64,000 nucleotides of DNA from Paenibacillus sp. yr247 (GCF_900103825.1 NZ_FNIF01000001.1:186001-250000), one strand, 5' to 3'; positions 17,736 to 27,024 are shown, counted from the first letter of the stretch. Notes: a model not told the origin generated them from the letters alone. Numbers and translations are program-made.

Positions 17736-19510
17736 AGTGGTTATGTTTTCGACAATCGGTCTGTGCATTGGCCGTGTGTGCAGTCTTCCTGGCATCAGGT
17801 TGCAGGAATCAAGCAGCCATAGCGATAGAAACGGTGTCTGAAGGACATGTATTCAAACAAATTACGACGGATAAAGCCATTTACAAGACTGGCGATGTGG
17901 TTAAATTTACGCTCACTTTGCAGCAGGCGGTTCCTAAAGCTACCTTGATAGTTCGATATAAACACTTAAATGAAATGATTAAGGCGGAAGAGTTACCTAT
18001 AAAAGGCGACCAATTGTCATGGGAGTGGACGCCTCCTCAGGCGGATGGAAAAGGCTACATGGCTGAGTTGATTGTGAAACAAAACGGGGTGATGACAGAT
18101 CATACGAACATCGCTATGGATGTTTCGAGTGAATGGGGCAAATTTCCCCGTTACGGGTACTTGGCAGACTACCCCTCAATGGATGAATCAGCTATGGATA
18201 AGGTCATCGACCGTCTTAATCGGTTCCATATCAATGGTATCCAATTTTATGACTGGCAGTATAAACATCAGATGCCGATCCAGTGGGATAACGGAAAGCC
18301 CGCCAAAGCATGGAAGGATATAGCAAACCGCCAAGTGTCTTTTGATACGGTAAAAGGTTATATCGATTTGGCACATCAGAAAAATATGAAAGCCATGAAT
18401 TATAACTTATTGTTCGGAGCTTATGAGGATGCGGACAAGGATGGCGTAAAGAAGGAGTGGGGACTGTTCAAGGATCCACTTCATAAACAACAGGATAAGC
18501 ATCCTTTGCCGAAATCCTGGGCAAGTGATATTTATTTGTTTGACCCTTCGAATCCCGAGTGGCAATCCTATTTGTTCCAAGAAGAGAAGCGAACCTTTGC
18601 GGCTTTGCCGTTTGACGGGTATCACGTCGATCAGCTAGGGGATCGCGGTGCGTTGTGGCGTTACGATGGGAAGAGCATCAACCTCAGCACCACGTATGGG
18701 GATTTTCTCAATAAAGCCAAAGAAAGCTTGAACGTCGACCTTGTTATGAACGCTGTCGGACAGTATGGCCAAGGCTCGATTGCCCAGGGTCCGGTCAAAT
18801 TCCTTTATACGGAAGTGTGGGAGGGACATCCCCAGTTCCGAAATTTGAAAGACATCATAGACCAGAATGCAAAATATGGAAAGAATCAGTACAAAACGGT
18901 GTTTGCTGCCTATATGAACTATAAAGCGTCCAATGCTGCCGGAGAATTTAATGCGCCCGGCGTTTTGCTTGCGGATGCCGTCATGTTCGCCTTAGGGGGA
19001 TCCCATTTGGAACTTGGCGAAAACATGCTGTCCAAAGAATATTTCCCTCATAAGAATTTGAAAATAACGCCAGCCTTAGAGGAACAACTGGTGACCTATT
19101 ATGACTTTCTGGTCGCATATCAAAACTTGCTGAGAGATGGTGCTAAAGAAACGTCCCTCGAGCTTAGTTCCGCTGCAGGTCTTCAGCTATCGAAAACCGC
19201 GGAGAAGGGCAAGATTTGGGCGTATTCCGTGGAAAAGGACGGAAAAGATATCTTGCATCTGATTAATTTCACAGATGCTACAACGATGAACTGGAACGAT
19301 ACCGACGGCAAGCAAGCGGTTCCCCAGCCGAAGGACAACGTTGTCATCACAGTGCAGACCGAGAAAAAGGCGAAAAACGTTTGGCTCGCCTCACCAGATT
19401 ACGTTAACGGTTCACCGGTAACGGTGAGGTTTAAACAACAGAACGGTCATCTTGACCTGACCATTCCTCATTTGAAGTATTGGGACATGGTCGTCATCGA
19501 GTATGAATGA
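17732..19510 (+). CDS. GH66 family lipoprotein glucanase (dextranase-like)
   Basis: The 592-aa protein has a lipoprotein signal (VFLASGCRNQ), an N-terminal Ig-like domain (about 35-130) and a GH66 TIM barrel. The barrel shows KFPRYGYLADYP, FHINGIQFYDWQYKHQ, FDGYHVDQLGDRG with probable nucleophile Asp300, and YTEVWEGHPQF with probable acid/base Glu361. A C-terminal beta-domain follows. GH66 enzymes hydrolyse dextran or form cyclic isomaltooligosaccharides. The size is that of dextranases; the CBM35 insertion described in cyclising members is not evident. It would sit on the outer membrane face, cut alpha-1,6-glucan and feed the coupled transporter. The GTG start overlaps the permease stop. Family assignment is firm, exact product pattern is not. 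Confidence 0.85.
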   Translation: MKWLCFRQSVCALAVCAVFLASGCRNQAAIAIETVSEGHVFKQITTDKAIYKTGDVVKFTLTLQQAVPKATLIVRYKHLNEMIKAEELPIKGDQLSWEWTPPQADGKGYMAELIVKQNGVMTDHTNIAMDVSSEWGKFPRYGYLADYPSMDESAMDKVIDRLNRFHINGIQFYDWQYKHQMPIQWDNGKPAKAWKDIANRQVSFDTVKGYIDLAHQKNMKAMNYNLLFGAYEDADKDGVKKEWGLFKDPLHKQQDKHPLPKSWASDIYLFDPSNPEWQSYLFQEEKRTFAALPFDGYHVDQLGDRGALWRYDGKSINLSTTYGDFLNKAKESLNVDLVMNAVGQYGQGSIAQGPVKFLYTEVWEGHPQFRNLKDIIDQNAKYGKNQYKTVFAAYMNYKASNAAGEFNAPGVLLADAVMFALGGSHLELGENMLSKEYFPHKNLKITPALEEQLVTYYDFLVAYQNLLRDGAKETSLELSSAAGLQLSKTAEKGKIWAYSVEKDGKDILHLINFTDATTMNWNDTDGKQAVPQPKDNVVITVQTEKKAKNVWLASPDYVNGSPVTVRFKQQNGHLDLTIPHLKYWDMVVIEYE

Positions 19511-19617
19511 CCACAGACGTATCTTGCTCTCAATATTTTTTCCGGAAAATTATCGGGATTTTCCCTTTATATCACTGAAAGGCATTCAAACGATGAGTTT
19601 AACTGGACTTTTTCCTG

Positions 19618-20123
19618 TTAATCCAGGTAATCCAGTATGCCACGGACTAGCTCATAGCGTACGGCCCTTTCGCCTTTACCTCGAAGTGCAGGAATCAGCC
19701 AGCCCGCTCGACGTCCTTGGGTCGTAAGGACTGAGTTTGTTGGAGTGCAAGTCGGATGAGTTATTTCTCTGCTAGCCGTGCACGAGTGACGGGACTCTGA
19801 GCAGGCTGATAGCGGCTAAGCACCGTACGCAGTAAGGCGATGCACTGATCAGGCCGCTGTTCGACATCATCAAATGCGAAGGAAATGACATGGTAGCCAA
19901 ATGAATGGAGGAAGGTTTCGCGATTGAGCTCGCTGCAGTATTTTTGACGGTCCATGTCACGTACGTGTGAGGCGAAGCCTTTGATCTCAAATAAAATCTT
20001 AGCTAAGCCAGACAGCCAGGCTAAATCCGCAAAATGCCCTCTCTCAAGCCGTCCACGGCGCTCGCCTGTTCTGTGTTCTATATGTTGCTGGATAAAAGCT
20101 GTGTACGCAGCATCAAAATTCAT
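19618..20123 (-). pseudogene. Decayed endonuclease-domain (PD-(D/E)XK-like) gene
   Basis: The minus strand opens MNFDAAYTAFIQQHIEHRTG and reads 120 codons with KILFEIKGF, a PD-(D/E)XK-like E-x-K core, and SELNRETFLHSFGYHVISFA, then stops after LAEK at 19761. Beyond the stop the homologous frame continues LIRLALQQTQSLRPKDVER, then after a frame change GWLIPALRGKGERAVRYELV and RGILDYLD to a TAA at 19618-19620. This is the expected C-terminal winged-helix part of a DUF559-like protein that I recall from Paenibacillus. The acidic region between RGH and FADLAW and most of the helix-turn-helix are deleted. So the gene carries a nonsense codon, a frameshift and two deletions. Confidence 0.65.
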
Positions 20124-20154
20124 CTACTCATTCATCTCCCTATATAAAAATAAA

Positions 20155-20193
20155 AACGTCCTGTCTCCACTCATTGGAATGGAACAGGACGTT
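20155..20193 (-). terminator. Terminator-like hairpin, minus-strand orientation
   Basis: A perfect 10-bp stem (aacgtcctgt / acaggacgtt) has its U-rich tail on the minus strand. It lies just upstream of the decayed endonuclease gene and has no intact minus-strand gene to end, so it may belong to a lost gene. Confidence 0.55.
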
Positions 20194-20316
20194 CTTCGTC
20201 ACTTCACCTTAATTATACGAAATAAAAGACACCCTTTGAGAAAAAAAGTTTACTGAATCTACTCTTGAAAGGGATTACAATTAAGGCGGATACGTCGCCA
20301 TTCCTAAAATTTATGG

Positions 20317-20346
20317 TTGGGGTCCTGCTATCTCTTCATGTACAAT
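20317..20346 (+). promoter_or_regulatory. Candidate promoter of the two-component operon
   Basis: TTGGGG and TACAAT are 18 bases apart and lie 35 bp before the kinase ATG. The -10 is good and the -35 moderate. Confidence 0.4.
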
Positions 20347-20380
20347 GAAAAGACTGTAGAATAACGAAATGGGAGGAACC

Positions 20381-22195
20381 ATGATTCGAACCCATCGATT
20401 TACAAACCGTTTTGCCGTCAAAATGATCATGGCGTTTCTAATCGTTAGTTTGATTCCGATCATTTTTGCCAGTGTCTCTTTTTACATGGAATCGACCTCT
20501 ATTGTGAAGAAAAACGTCCGAGAATCCACGATTCAGCTGGCCAAGCAAACAGCGGATTCTTTATCTTTTATTTTTAATGTTGGGAGCGATACCTCCGACT
20601 ATATTTATAGTGATCCTAAAATTCAGAACACAGCCTTGCGGATGAGCAGCAGTCCGCCTGACGAACAAAACCGAATGAATCAATACATGAGCACGATGCT
20701 GAATAATATTGTATACTCCAATTCCTTCGTCAAAATCGTGTATGTCATGAAGGAAGACGGGAGTGGCTGGGGCAGCGGAGCGTTTTCGGTGAATAAATTA
20801 AGACGTGTAAACTTAGCTGAAGAGGCATGGGTGAAGGAAGCCAAAGCCAAGGATGGAGAGCTTGTTTGGCAGGGCCTGCAATACGACCGTTTCAGCGGAG
20901 CGGGTGATAATACGGATTTGATTCTTCCAGTTGGAAGAGTTTTGAAAGATTTTCAGTCGTTAAAAAACATTGGACTTGTCATGGTTAACCTCAATGGGCG
21001 CTCGATTTTGAATACAATTAAACAGTTAAAACTCGGCGAAACGGGAACATTTTTCGTTGTAGATGGGGAAGGGAAGATCATGATTGATTCCAATCTCCGT
21101 CTTATCGATAAAAAGGTGCAGGAACCGGAGCTGCTTGAACATATTGTGGGGAATGACGCAGCTGAATTCGAATTTACGTTAAACGGCTTAGCATATTATG
21201 GGGTTAAGCAATATTTGAACAACGGTTGGATGATCGTCGGTACGGTTCCAGTTCGTGAAATTACAGGGCAGTTAGATCGCCTGCAAGCCAGCATTTTCCT
21301 GTCCTCCGGACTGTTCGCCTTACTGGCCATTAGTATTGGGCTTTTCATTGCAAACTGGGTCATCAATCCGATTAAGCGTTTGACGAGGGATATGAGAAAG
21401 GTCCAACAAGGCGACTTAAAAGTGCGGACAGATATTGAGTCCTCAGACGAAATCGGTCTGCTAAGCAAGCAATTCAACAAGATGCTGCAGGAAATCGAAC
21501 GCTTGATGGACCGTGTCGAGGAAGAACAGCAGCAGAAGCTGCAAGCGGAGGTACGGGCCGTGATGCACCGGATTCATCCTCATTTCTTATACAATACGCT
21601 TAGCACGCTTCGGTGGCTGATCAAATCCAATCAAAATGAACGAGCAGATAAAGGGTTATCCGCCCTCACGCGGCTCATGGAAGCGAATATGGGCAAACGC
21701 GGCAACATGATTACCATCGTCGAGGAGCTAGATATTATCCGGAAATACCTGGTAATTCTTGAATTGCGGTACGAGAAAAGATTCGTATTGGAGGTTCAGC
21801 TGGATCCGGGCGCAGAGTCCATTGTGATTCCCCGTATGCTGCTGCAGCCATTGGTAGAAAATGCGATCTTCCACGGAATCGTCCCGAAGCAAACGGATGG
21901 TCTTATCACCATTTCGGTCCGAGTAAGAGATGAAACAGCTGAATTGATAATTTCGGATGATGGCTTGGGGATTCCTGAAGAGAGGATTGAAGAGTTGAAT
22001 GATCTCAAAACGGCCATTGAAAAAGACACAATCGGTATCGGGCTGCGCCATGTGTATGATACGTTGTCGCTTCAATACACCGGTAGAGCGGAATTCACAA
22101 TCGAAAGTACCCTACAAAAAGGGACAACGATTCGCATACTGCTCCGAAAACCTGAAGGATTGAAAGGACAATTTGAAAAACAGGGAGGGGATTGA
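20381..22195 (+). CDS. YesM-like sensor histidine kinase
   Basis: This 604-aa membrane kinase has an N-terminal helix (MIMAFLIVSLIPIIFASVSF), an extracellular dCache-like sensor domain (about 40-300), a second helix (LSSGLFALLAISIGLFIANW), a HAMP domain (about 325-375), a His-kinase domain with HPHFLYNTLSTLRWLI (phosphorylated His at about 401) and a C-terminal ATPase with DDGLGIPEERIEELN. It is of the LytS/YesM type common in Paenibacillus sugar loci. I chose the ATG at 20381 because gggagg lies just before it; the ATG at 20369 is part of that site. The response-regulator gene starts one base after its stop, so the two form a tight operon with the binding protein at 23.8 kb. Confidence 0.92.
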   Translation: MIRTHRFTNRFAVKMIMAFLIVSLIPIIFASVSFYMESTSIVKKNVRESTIQLAKQTADSLSFIFNVGSDTSDYIYSDPKIQNTALRMSSSPPDEQNRMNQYMSTMLNNIVYSNSFVKIVYVMKEDGSGWGSGAFSVNKLRRVNLAEEAWVKEAKAKDGELVWQGLQYDRFSGAGDNTDLILPVGRVLKDFQSLKNIGLVMVNLNGRSILNTIKQLKLGETGTFFVVDGEGKIMIDSNLRLIDKKVQEPELLEHIVGNDAAEFEFTLNGLAYYGVKQYLNNGWMIVGTVPVREITGQLDRLQASIFLSSGLFALLAISIGLFIANWVINPIKRLTRDMRKVQQGDLKVRTDIESSDEIGLLSKQFNKMLQEIERLMDRVEEEQQQKLQAEVRAVMHRIHPHFLYNTLSTLRWLIKSNQNERADKGLSALTRLMEANMGKRGNMITIVEELDIIRKYLVILELRYEKRFVLEVQLDPGAESIVIPRMLLQPLVENAIFHGIVPKQTDGLITISVRVRDETAELIISDDGLGIPEERIEELNDLKTAIEKDTIGIGLRHVYDTLSLQYTGRAEFTIESTLQKGTTIRILLRKPEGLKGQFEKQGGD

Positions 22196-22196
22196 G

Positions 22197-23759
22197 ATGT
22201 ACCGAGTTCTCATCGTTGATGACGAGCCGGTAATCCGCAATGGCATCAAAGCTTTTATCAATTGGGAGCGGGAAGGCTTAACTGCAACAGCCGATTGCGC
22301 CAATGGAATGGAAGCTCTGTCTTTGATGGAAAGCCTCCCGGTGGATATTCTTATCACCGATATTAAAATGCCGTTGATGAATGGTATTCAGTTGATGCAG
22401 CATTCACTACAGCTATATCCCCACCTAAAGGTCATAATGGTTAGCAGTTACACCGACTTTGAATTCGTAAGAGAAGGACTGAAGTTAGGGGCCGTTGACT
22501 ATTTATTGAAACCCACGCTGGAAGCGGAAGATCTGCTTGCCGTTCTAAGGCGATGCATCGCATCTCTGGAAGAGGAGAAGAAAAGGCAGTCTAAGATATC
22601 TCGTTCGCAATTAGATGCCGTTTACCGGGATCAGAGGAAGTTTGAGCATGAGTTGAAAAGGCTGATCGTGTTAGAGCAGGAATGCGATTATAGCTGGGTT
22701 CCCGGATGGATGAAAGACCGGATAACCTGCGTCTATATGATGCTGGATGATGCTCAGGAGCTTAGGGAAATACACGGTAATCTGCATACGCAGCTGCTTT
22801 TGGAAGATTTGCAGGAATCGTTCTACACAGAGACCCAGGAAGGAGTAGCAGCGCTAGTTACCTCGGATAACAGTCTGTTTCTTTTGCTCCCGAAAGGATT
22901 GCAAGAGGTTGAACCGCTACTGCTCCAATGGAAGCAATTGTTAGCGCGTAATTTCGGAGTTTCCATAACGCTAGGTATCTGTTCCCTGCAAGGAATCCAT
23001 GAAATACGCCATGGCTTTGCCGAAAGCAGACATGCCAGTCAAGAAAGGTTTTTTCAAGGTTTAGGCAAAATATTTTCTGCAAACGCAGCGCAGGGGTTAC
23101 CTCGCAGGCAGCAGGATGCCGAGATCGACGAAACGCCGGATTGGGCGGCGCTCGCTGAGCAAATTCGAGGGCGCACAGCGGCCTCTAACCTCATCAAACA
23201 AGTTCACAATCGTTGGAGCGGAGGGCGACTGGACCCTGCTCGAATCAAACATGAAGCATGCAGCTTGCTAACGGAAACATGTCAGAACTCCGTAGATCTC
23301 GGTACGCTCCCAGAGCAGCTTGATCATGTAAGATCGGCTGAAACTCTCGAACAGTTAGAGGGTATTCTGAGCCGTCTTTTCGAGGAATTCGAGAGGGGAA
23401 CTGCGATGAATCTGCCGGATAAAGGGTATAGCGGTAAGTTAATCACGAAAGCACTGAGCTATATGAATACCCATTATACCGAGGATTTGACTTTGCAAAG
23501 CACAGCCGATGCGGTTCATGTTAGCAAAAGCTATTTCAGCCTGTTATTTAAGAAGCAAACCGGACAAAACTTTATCGATTATCTCATTGATTTGAGAGTG
23601 CGAGAAGCGAAAAGGCTTTTGGTCTTGAATGATTTTCGGATTTATGAAGTGGCGGAAGCGGCAGGATTCAATGACGTGAAGTATTTTAGCAAACTATTCA
23701 AAAAAATGACTGGTTTTACGCCGGTGGAATTTAGAGAGAAGCATCAGACTTCTAAGTAA
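22197..23759 (+). CDS. YesN-like response regulator with AraC output
   Basis: The 520-aa protein has an N-terminal receiver domain (VLIVDDEPVIRNGIKAFINW; phosphoacceptor Asp55 in ITDIKMPLMNG; conserved Lys in YLLKP), a middle region of about 270 residues of the kind seen in YesN proteins, and a C-terminal AraC/XylS double helix-turn-helix (about 420-515, with SKSYFSLLFKKQTGQNFIDY and GFNDVKYFSKLFKKMTGFTP). Its partner kinase is directly upstream. I chose the ATG at 22197, with ggagggg before it. It probably activates the neighbouring sugar transporter/GH66 operon when the kinase senses oligosaccharide (inference). Confidence 0.92.
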   Translation: MYRVLIVDDEPVIRNGIKAFINWEREGLTATADCANGMEALSLMESLPVDILITDIKMPLMNGIQLMQHSLQLYPHLKVIMVSSYTDFEFVREGLKLGAVDYLLKPTLEAEDLLAVLRRCIASLEEEKKRQSKISRSQLDAVYRDQRKFEHELKRLIVLEQECDYSWVPGWMKDRITCVYMMLDDAQELREIHGNLHTQLLLEDLQESFYTETQEGVAALVTSDNSLFLLLPKGLQEVEPLLLQWKQLLARNFGVSITLGICSLQGIHEIRHGFAESRHASQERFFQGLGKIFSANAAQGLPRRQQDAEIDETPDWAALAEQIRGRTAASNLIKQVHNRWSGGRLDPARIKHEACSLLTETCQNSVDLGTLPEQLDHVRSAETLEQLEGILSRLFEEFERGTAMNLPDKGYSGKLITKALSYMNTHYTEDLTLQSTADAVHVSKSYFSLLFKKQTGQNFIDYLIDLRVREAKRLLVLNDFRIYEVAEAAGFNDVKYFSKLFKKMTGFTPVEFREKHQTSK

Positions 23760-23782
23760 TTAGGTGAATGGGGGGACATGCG

Positions 23783-25051
23783 ATGGCTCGACAGTGGGTT
23801 TCATTAGTACTGCTCCTGCTTTTAGCTACGGGCTGCGGTCAATTCGAGGTTATATCCGATCCAGATAAGGTAGAGGTCCTTCATGGAAAGCAAAATCACA
23901 TCATCGAATTCTGGCATACGTATAGTGATGAAGAAACTCGGCTTCTCGAGGATAAGCTGGTTCCCGAATTCGAACGGCAATACCCCGCCATTCAGGTGAA
24001 AACCGTTCGGCAGACGAGCAATGAAGAATTGAAAAACACGTTAATCGCACGTGCCTCATCCATGAGAGGGCCGGACGCAGTTCGGATGGATATCGTTTGG
24101 GTTCCGGAGTTTCTGAGTAAGGGACTGTTGGTGCCATTGAACCCGTTCCCTGAATTTGAATCGATTCGAAATAAGCTGCGGGGCGAAGTCATGGATATTG
24201 GATTAAATCAGGGGCAATACTTCTCGTTGCCGATGAATATCAATACGAAAATAGCCATTTATAACCGCAAGCTACTGAATAAAGCTAACCTATCCGAACC
24301 TCCCAGTTCATTAGAGGCAGCATTTAAACTAGCCCGCGAACATTATTTTACCATTGGTGTAAGCGGACTTGATACTTGGAGTACACTCCCTTACATTCAT
24401 AGTTTAGGCGGGGAGTTAACCAACGAAACGTATACGAAGTCCTCCGGGTACTTGAATGGTCCTGGGACGATACGTGCGGTGGAACGCTTGCTTTCCCTGT
24501 ATAAGGAAGGAACGATCGAAAATTCCATCCTCACAGGTGACGGAGATAATTGGGATGGTGTCAAGGGGGGCAATGTTCTGATGATGGATGATGGTCCATG
24601 GTTCTACAGTGTATTTAATGGTCAGGCATTGGACAAAGCCATTCAAACGACAATTCGAACTCCGATGCCGCATGACAATGGTCCGGCCTCTATTATCGGC
24701 GGGGAAAATCTAGTCATTATGAAGGGGAGCAAGCAGCCTGAGGATGCGTGGATTTTTGTAAAATGGTTAACCGGCGTGGAAGCTCAGCTTGTTATGGCTC
24801 AAACAGGGCTAATCCCAAGCAACATGGATGCCTATAAAGCACTGACTTATCAAGAGGGATCGTATATCCAACCCTATGTGGAGGCGCTCGATTATGCTTT
24901 CGTACGGCCGCCTTTAAAGAATTGGACCAAAATCGATGAAGTATATACGAGGTACATGCGCAATATTTTTCAAGGCGATCTATCCGTAGTGGAAGGTTTA
25001 ACCCGTGCGGCTGCGGAGATCGATGGATTATTGATCGGTCCGGATCATTGA
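23783..25051 (+). CDS. Orphan sugar-binding lipoprotein, third member of the sensor operon
   Basis: This 422-aa family-1 solute-binding protein has a lipoprotein signal (LVLLLLLATGCGQF). It is a paralogue of the transporter's binding protein at 14.5 kb: both share WHTYSDEE-type starts, RMDIVWVPEF, NTKxAIYN and a MMxDDGPWFYS block. No permease gene accompanies it. It follows the kinase and regulator genes in the same operon and a terminator comes after it, so it probably acts as the ligand-presenting part of a three-component sensor, or as a second binding protein for the permeases at 15.9-17.7 kb. The ATG at 23783 is preferred; the run of six G ahead of it is the ribosome site. Confidence 0.87.
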   Translation: MARQWVSLVLLLLLATGCGQFEVISDPDKVEVLHGKQNHIIEFWHTYSDEETRLLEDKLVPEFERQYPAIQVKTVRQTSNEELKNTLIARASSMRGPDAVRMDIVWVPEFLSKGLLVPLNPFPEFESIRNKLRGEVMDIGLNQGQYFSLPMNINTKIAIYNRKLLNKANLSEPPSSLEAAFKLAREHYFTIGVSGLDTWSTLPYIHSLGGELTNETYTKSSGYLNGPGTIRAVERLLSLYKEGTIENSILTGDGDNWDGVKGGNVLMMDDGPWFYSVFNGQALDKAIQTTIRTPMPHDNGPASIIGGENLVIMKGSKQPEDAWIFVKWLTGVEAQLVMAQTGLIPSNMDAYKALTYQEGSYIQPYVEALDYAFVRPPLKNWTKIDEVYTRYMRNIFQGDLSVVEGLTRAAAEIDGLLIGPDH

Positions 25052-25108
25052 AGACTAAGGATGTTACCCCAAAGTTCTACCCTACAATCCACCCTGCATA
25101 TAAATAGA

Positions 25109-25143
25109 AATAACCAGACTGCAAGCGCAGACTGGTTATCTTT
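25109..25143 (+). terminator. Terminator after the sensor operon
   Basis: ataaccag and ctggttat form the core of a 13-bp stem with one internal mismatch, and a T-rich tail follows. It separates the orphan binding-protein gene from the deacetylase gene. Confidence 0.7.
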
Positions 25144-25170
25144 GTATGTTTGCTGGGAGGACGATGACCT

Positions 25171-26091
25171 ATGAATGCATTAATCATCTGTATGCTGCTA
25201 GTTCTTGGGTCATGGACGAATGCAGATAAACGGGAAGATTATTTAACTCAGGTTTGCTCGACGGTAAATGAAAGCGCAATCAATCGGCCTCCGATTGATG
25301 CTAAGGTCATTCATTACACAGGGCAAGCCCTATTTCTCGTGTATCACCATCTGGACGATGAGGAGTCCTTCGTTACGATTACCCCTACCAAATTTAATCA
25401 ACATCTGCAAATGTTAAAGGAAAAGCATTACAATGTCATCTCAATCGAAGAGTATGCGTGCTTCCTCGAGAAACGGAAGTCGATTCCGCCGAATGCAGTC
25501 GTGATTACTTTTGATGATGGCTATCGATCATTTTATGAGAAGGCCTATCCACTGCTTAAAAAGCAGGGATTTCCGGCAACCAATTTTGTGATCGTGAGTT
25601 ACATCGATTCAGATTATCCCTCATTACCTTTTCTAACTTGGAAGCAAATGAAGGAGATGAAAAAGGACGGATTTAGTTTTTATTCCCATACTTATAACCT
25701 TCATCAAAAAAAGTCCGGTGACTCTATGAATCCGGTGCCAATGCTAACCAATCGGATCTACTTGGCGCAACAAAATCGGTTAGAGACCGAGGAGGAGCGT
25801 AAACAAAGGGTCGGAGAGGATCTTCTGACAGCGGAATGGATGTTAAAAACACAGCTCAGCAATCAGCTTTCCATGCTCTGTTTCCCTTTCGGTTATTATA
25901 ATCAAACGACAATAGATGATGCACAGGAGCTAGGAATCCGGTATTTTTTCACAACGAAGGAAGGTATTAATTCGGGGGACAGCAGAGAAATATATCGGTT
26001 AAATGTCGGCATGCCCTATGTTAATGCAGATGTCTTTATGAGGAAGCTGCAGAGTTATGATCGTAGAGAATCCAGTAAAGTAAAGGAGTAA
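25171..26091 (+). CDS. Polysaccharide deacetylase (NodB-domain) family protein
   Basis: The 306-aa protein has an N-terminal hydrophobic segment (MNALIICMLLVLGSW) that should export it or anchor it. The NodB domain begins about residue 85: VVITFDDGYRSFYEKAYPLL holds the catalytic Asp and metal Asp, SFYSHTYNLHQ supplies the metal histidines, and LCFPFGYYNQTTIDDA is the third motif. Members remove N- or O-acetyl groups from cell-wall or extracellular polysaccharides. The ribosome site gggagg is ten bases or so upstream. It lies between the sensor operon's terminator and a PhyH gene 24 bp downstream, with which it is probably co-transcribed. Confidence 0.87.
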   Translation: MNALIICMLLVLGSWTNADKREDYLTQVCSTVNESAINRPPIDAKVIHYTGQALFLVYHHLDDEESFVTITPTKFNQHLQMLKEKHYNVISIEEYACFLEKRKSIPPNAVVITFDDGYRSFYEKAYPLLKKQGFPATNFVIVSYIDSDYPSLPFLTWKQMKEMKKDGFSFYSHTYNLHQKKSGDSMNPVPMLTNRIYLAQQNRLETEEERKQRVGEDLLTAEWMLKTQLSNQLSMLCFPFGYYNQTTIDDAQELGIRYFFTTKEGINSGDSREIYRLNVGMPYVNADVFMRKLQSYDRRESSKVKE

Positions 26092-26115
26092 AGGAAATAA
26101 GGGGAGGATGTTCAA

Positions 26116-27024
26116 ATGAGCGTACCACAAATGCAAATACCTGAAGCAGATGCATTGCTGCAAGATGTGATTACGAACGAGCAGGCACAATTTTTCCTGG
26201 ATAATGGCTTTCTGATCCTACGCAATGTGGTGGTTGGTGAAGAGCTTCGTCTGCTGCAGGAGCAAACGATGAAGGTTGTAGAGGTAGGAATAGCGGGCGG
26301 CGGAGATGAGGATTTCCTATACCGAGACAGAAAAAATGGGGATCGAGTTTACTGGCGAACGGAATATATCATTAACAAACAAAGCGTCAATAAGGCACTG
26401 CTTGCACATCCATTCATTCTTCGGTCGGTTGAGAAGCTCCAAGGGAAAAACTTCATTCCTACATGGGATTCCTTGGTTGTAAAAATACCTGACCAAGCGG
26501 CTAGTGTGCCTTGGCACCGAGATGCAGCAGTACCTGAGGGCTGTACAGATCCACGGCCGATCTTTAACGTCGACTTTTATTTGGACGCAGCAGACCTGAA
26601 GTCGTGTCTGTGGGTGATACCCGGCAGCAATCATTGGGATGCCGCTGCATCGGTCGAGCGCTGCTTGCTTCCTGGCTTTGACTTTACCGACGCGGTGCCT
26701 GTGCCAATGAACCCTGGCGACGTTATTTTCCATAACATTCAACTGCTTCACGGCTCACCGGAAGGGGAAGGCAATGCGCTTCGCCGAACCGTTTATTACG
26801 AGTTCCGCCCCGGTGAAATTGAAGCTGAATTTGGTCCGCATACACTCGAGTATCTTGCGCTGAAGCAGCATATGCTGGTTGATTGTATCCAGCTTCGTAA
26901 GCAGGCTGCTTATACGAGAGGCGAGAAGCCTTTTGTATACAATCCGGATGGTGCGTTCGCCATTGGTGAGAAACAAACACCGAAGACATACCGCTATCCT
27001 CACAATCATTATTGGAGAAGCTGA
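26116..27024 (+). CDS. Phytanoyl-CoA dioxygenase (PhyH) family protein
   Basis: This 302-aa protein is a probable Fe(II)/2-oxoglutarate dioxygenase. The facial triad is visible: His134 and Asp136 in VPWHRDA, and His212 in NIQLLHGSPEG; the Arg that binds 2-oxoglutarate is probably in LRRTVYYEFRPG. The family hydroxylates varied small molecules, and the bacterial substrates are mostly unknown. ggggagg precedes the ATG. It is the first of four PhyH proteins in the window. The others are each next to an AraC gene; here only a degraded AraC fragment is found, just downstream on the other strand. Confidence 0.85.
   Translation: MSVPQMQIPEADALLQDVITNEQAQFFLDNGFLILRNVVVGEELRLLQEQTMKVVEVGIAGGGDEDFLYRDRKNGDRVYWRTEYIINKQSVNKALLAHPFILRSVEKLQGKNFIPTWDSLVVKIPDQAASVPWHRDAAVPEGCTDPRPIFNVDFYLDAADLKSCLWVIPGSNHWDAAASVERCLLPGFDFTDAVPVPMNPGDVIFHNIQLLHGSPEGEGNALRRTVYYEFRPGEIEAEFGPHTLEYLALKQHMLVDCIQLRKQAAYTRGEKPFVYNPDGAFAIGEKQTPKTYRYPHNHYWRS

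Noticed and set aside
19503-19727. Plus-strand small frame after the GH66 gene
   Set aside because: It overlaps the GH66 stop and lies antisense to the C-terminal part of the decayed endonuclease gene.
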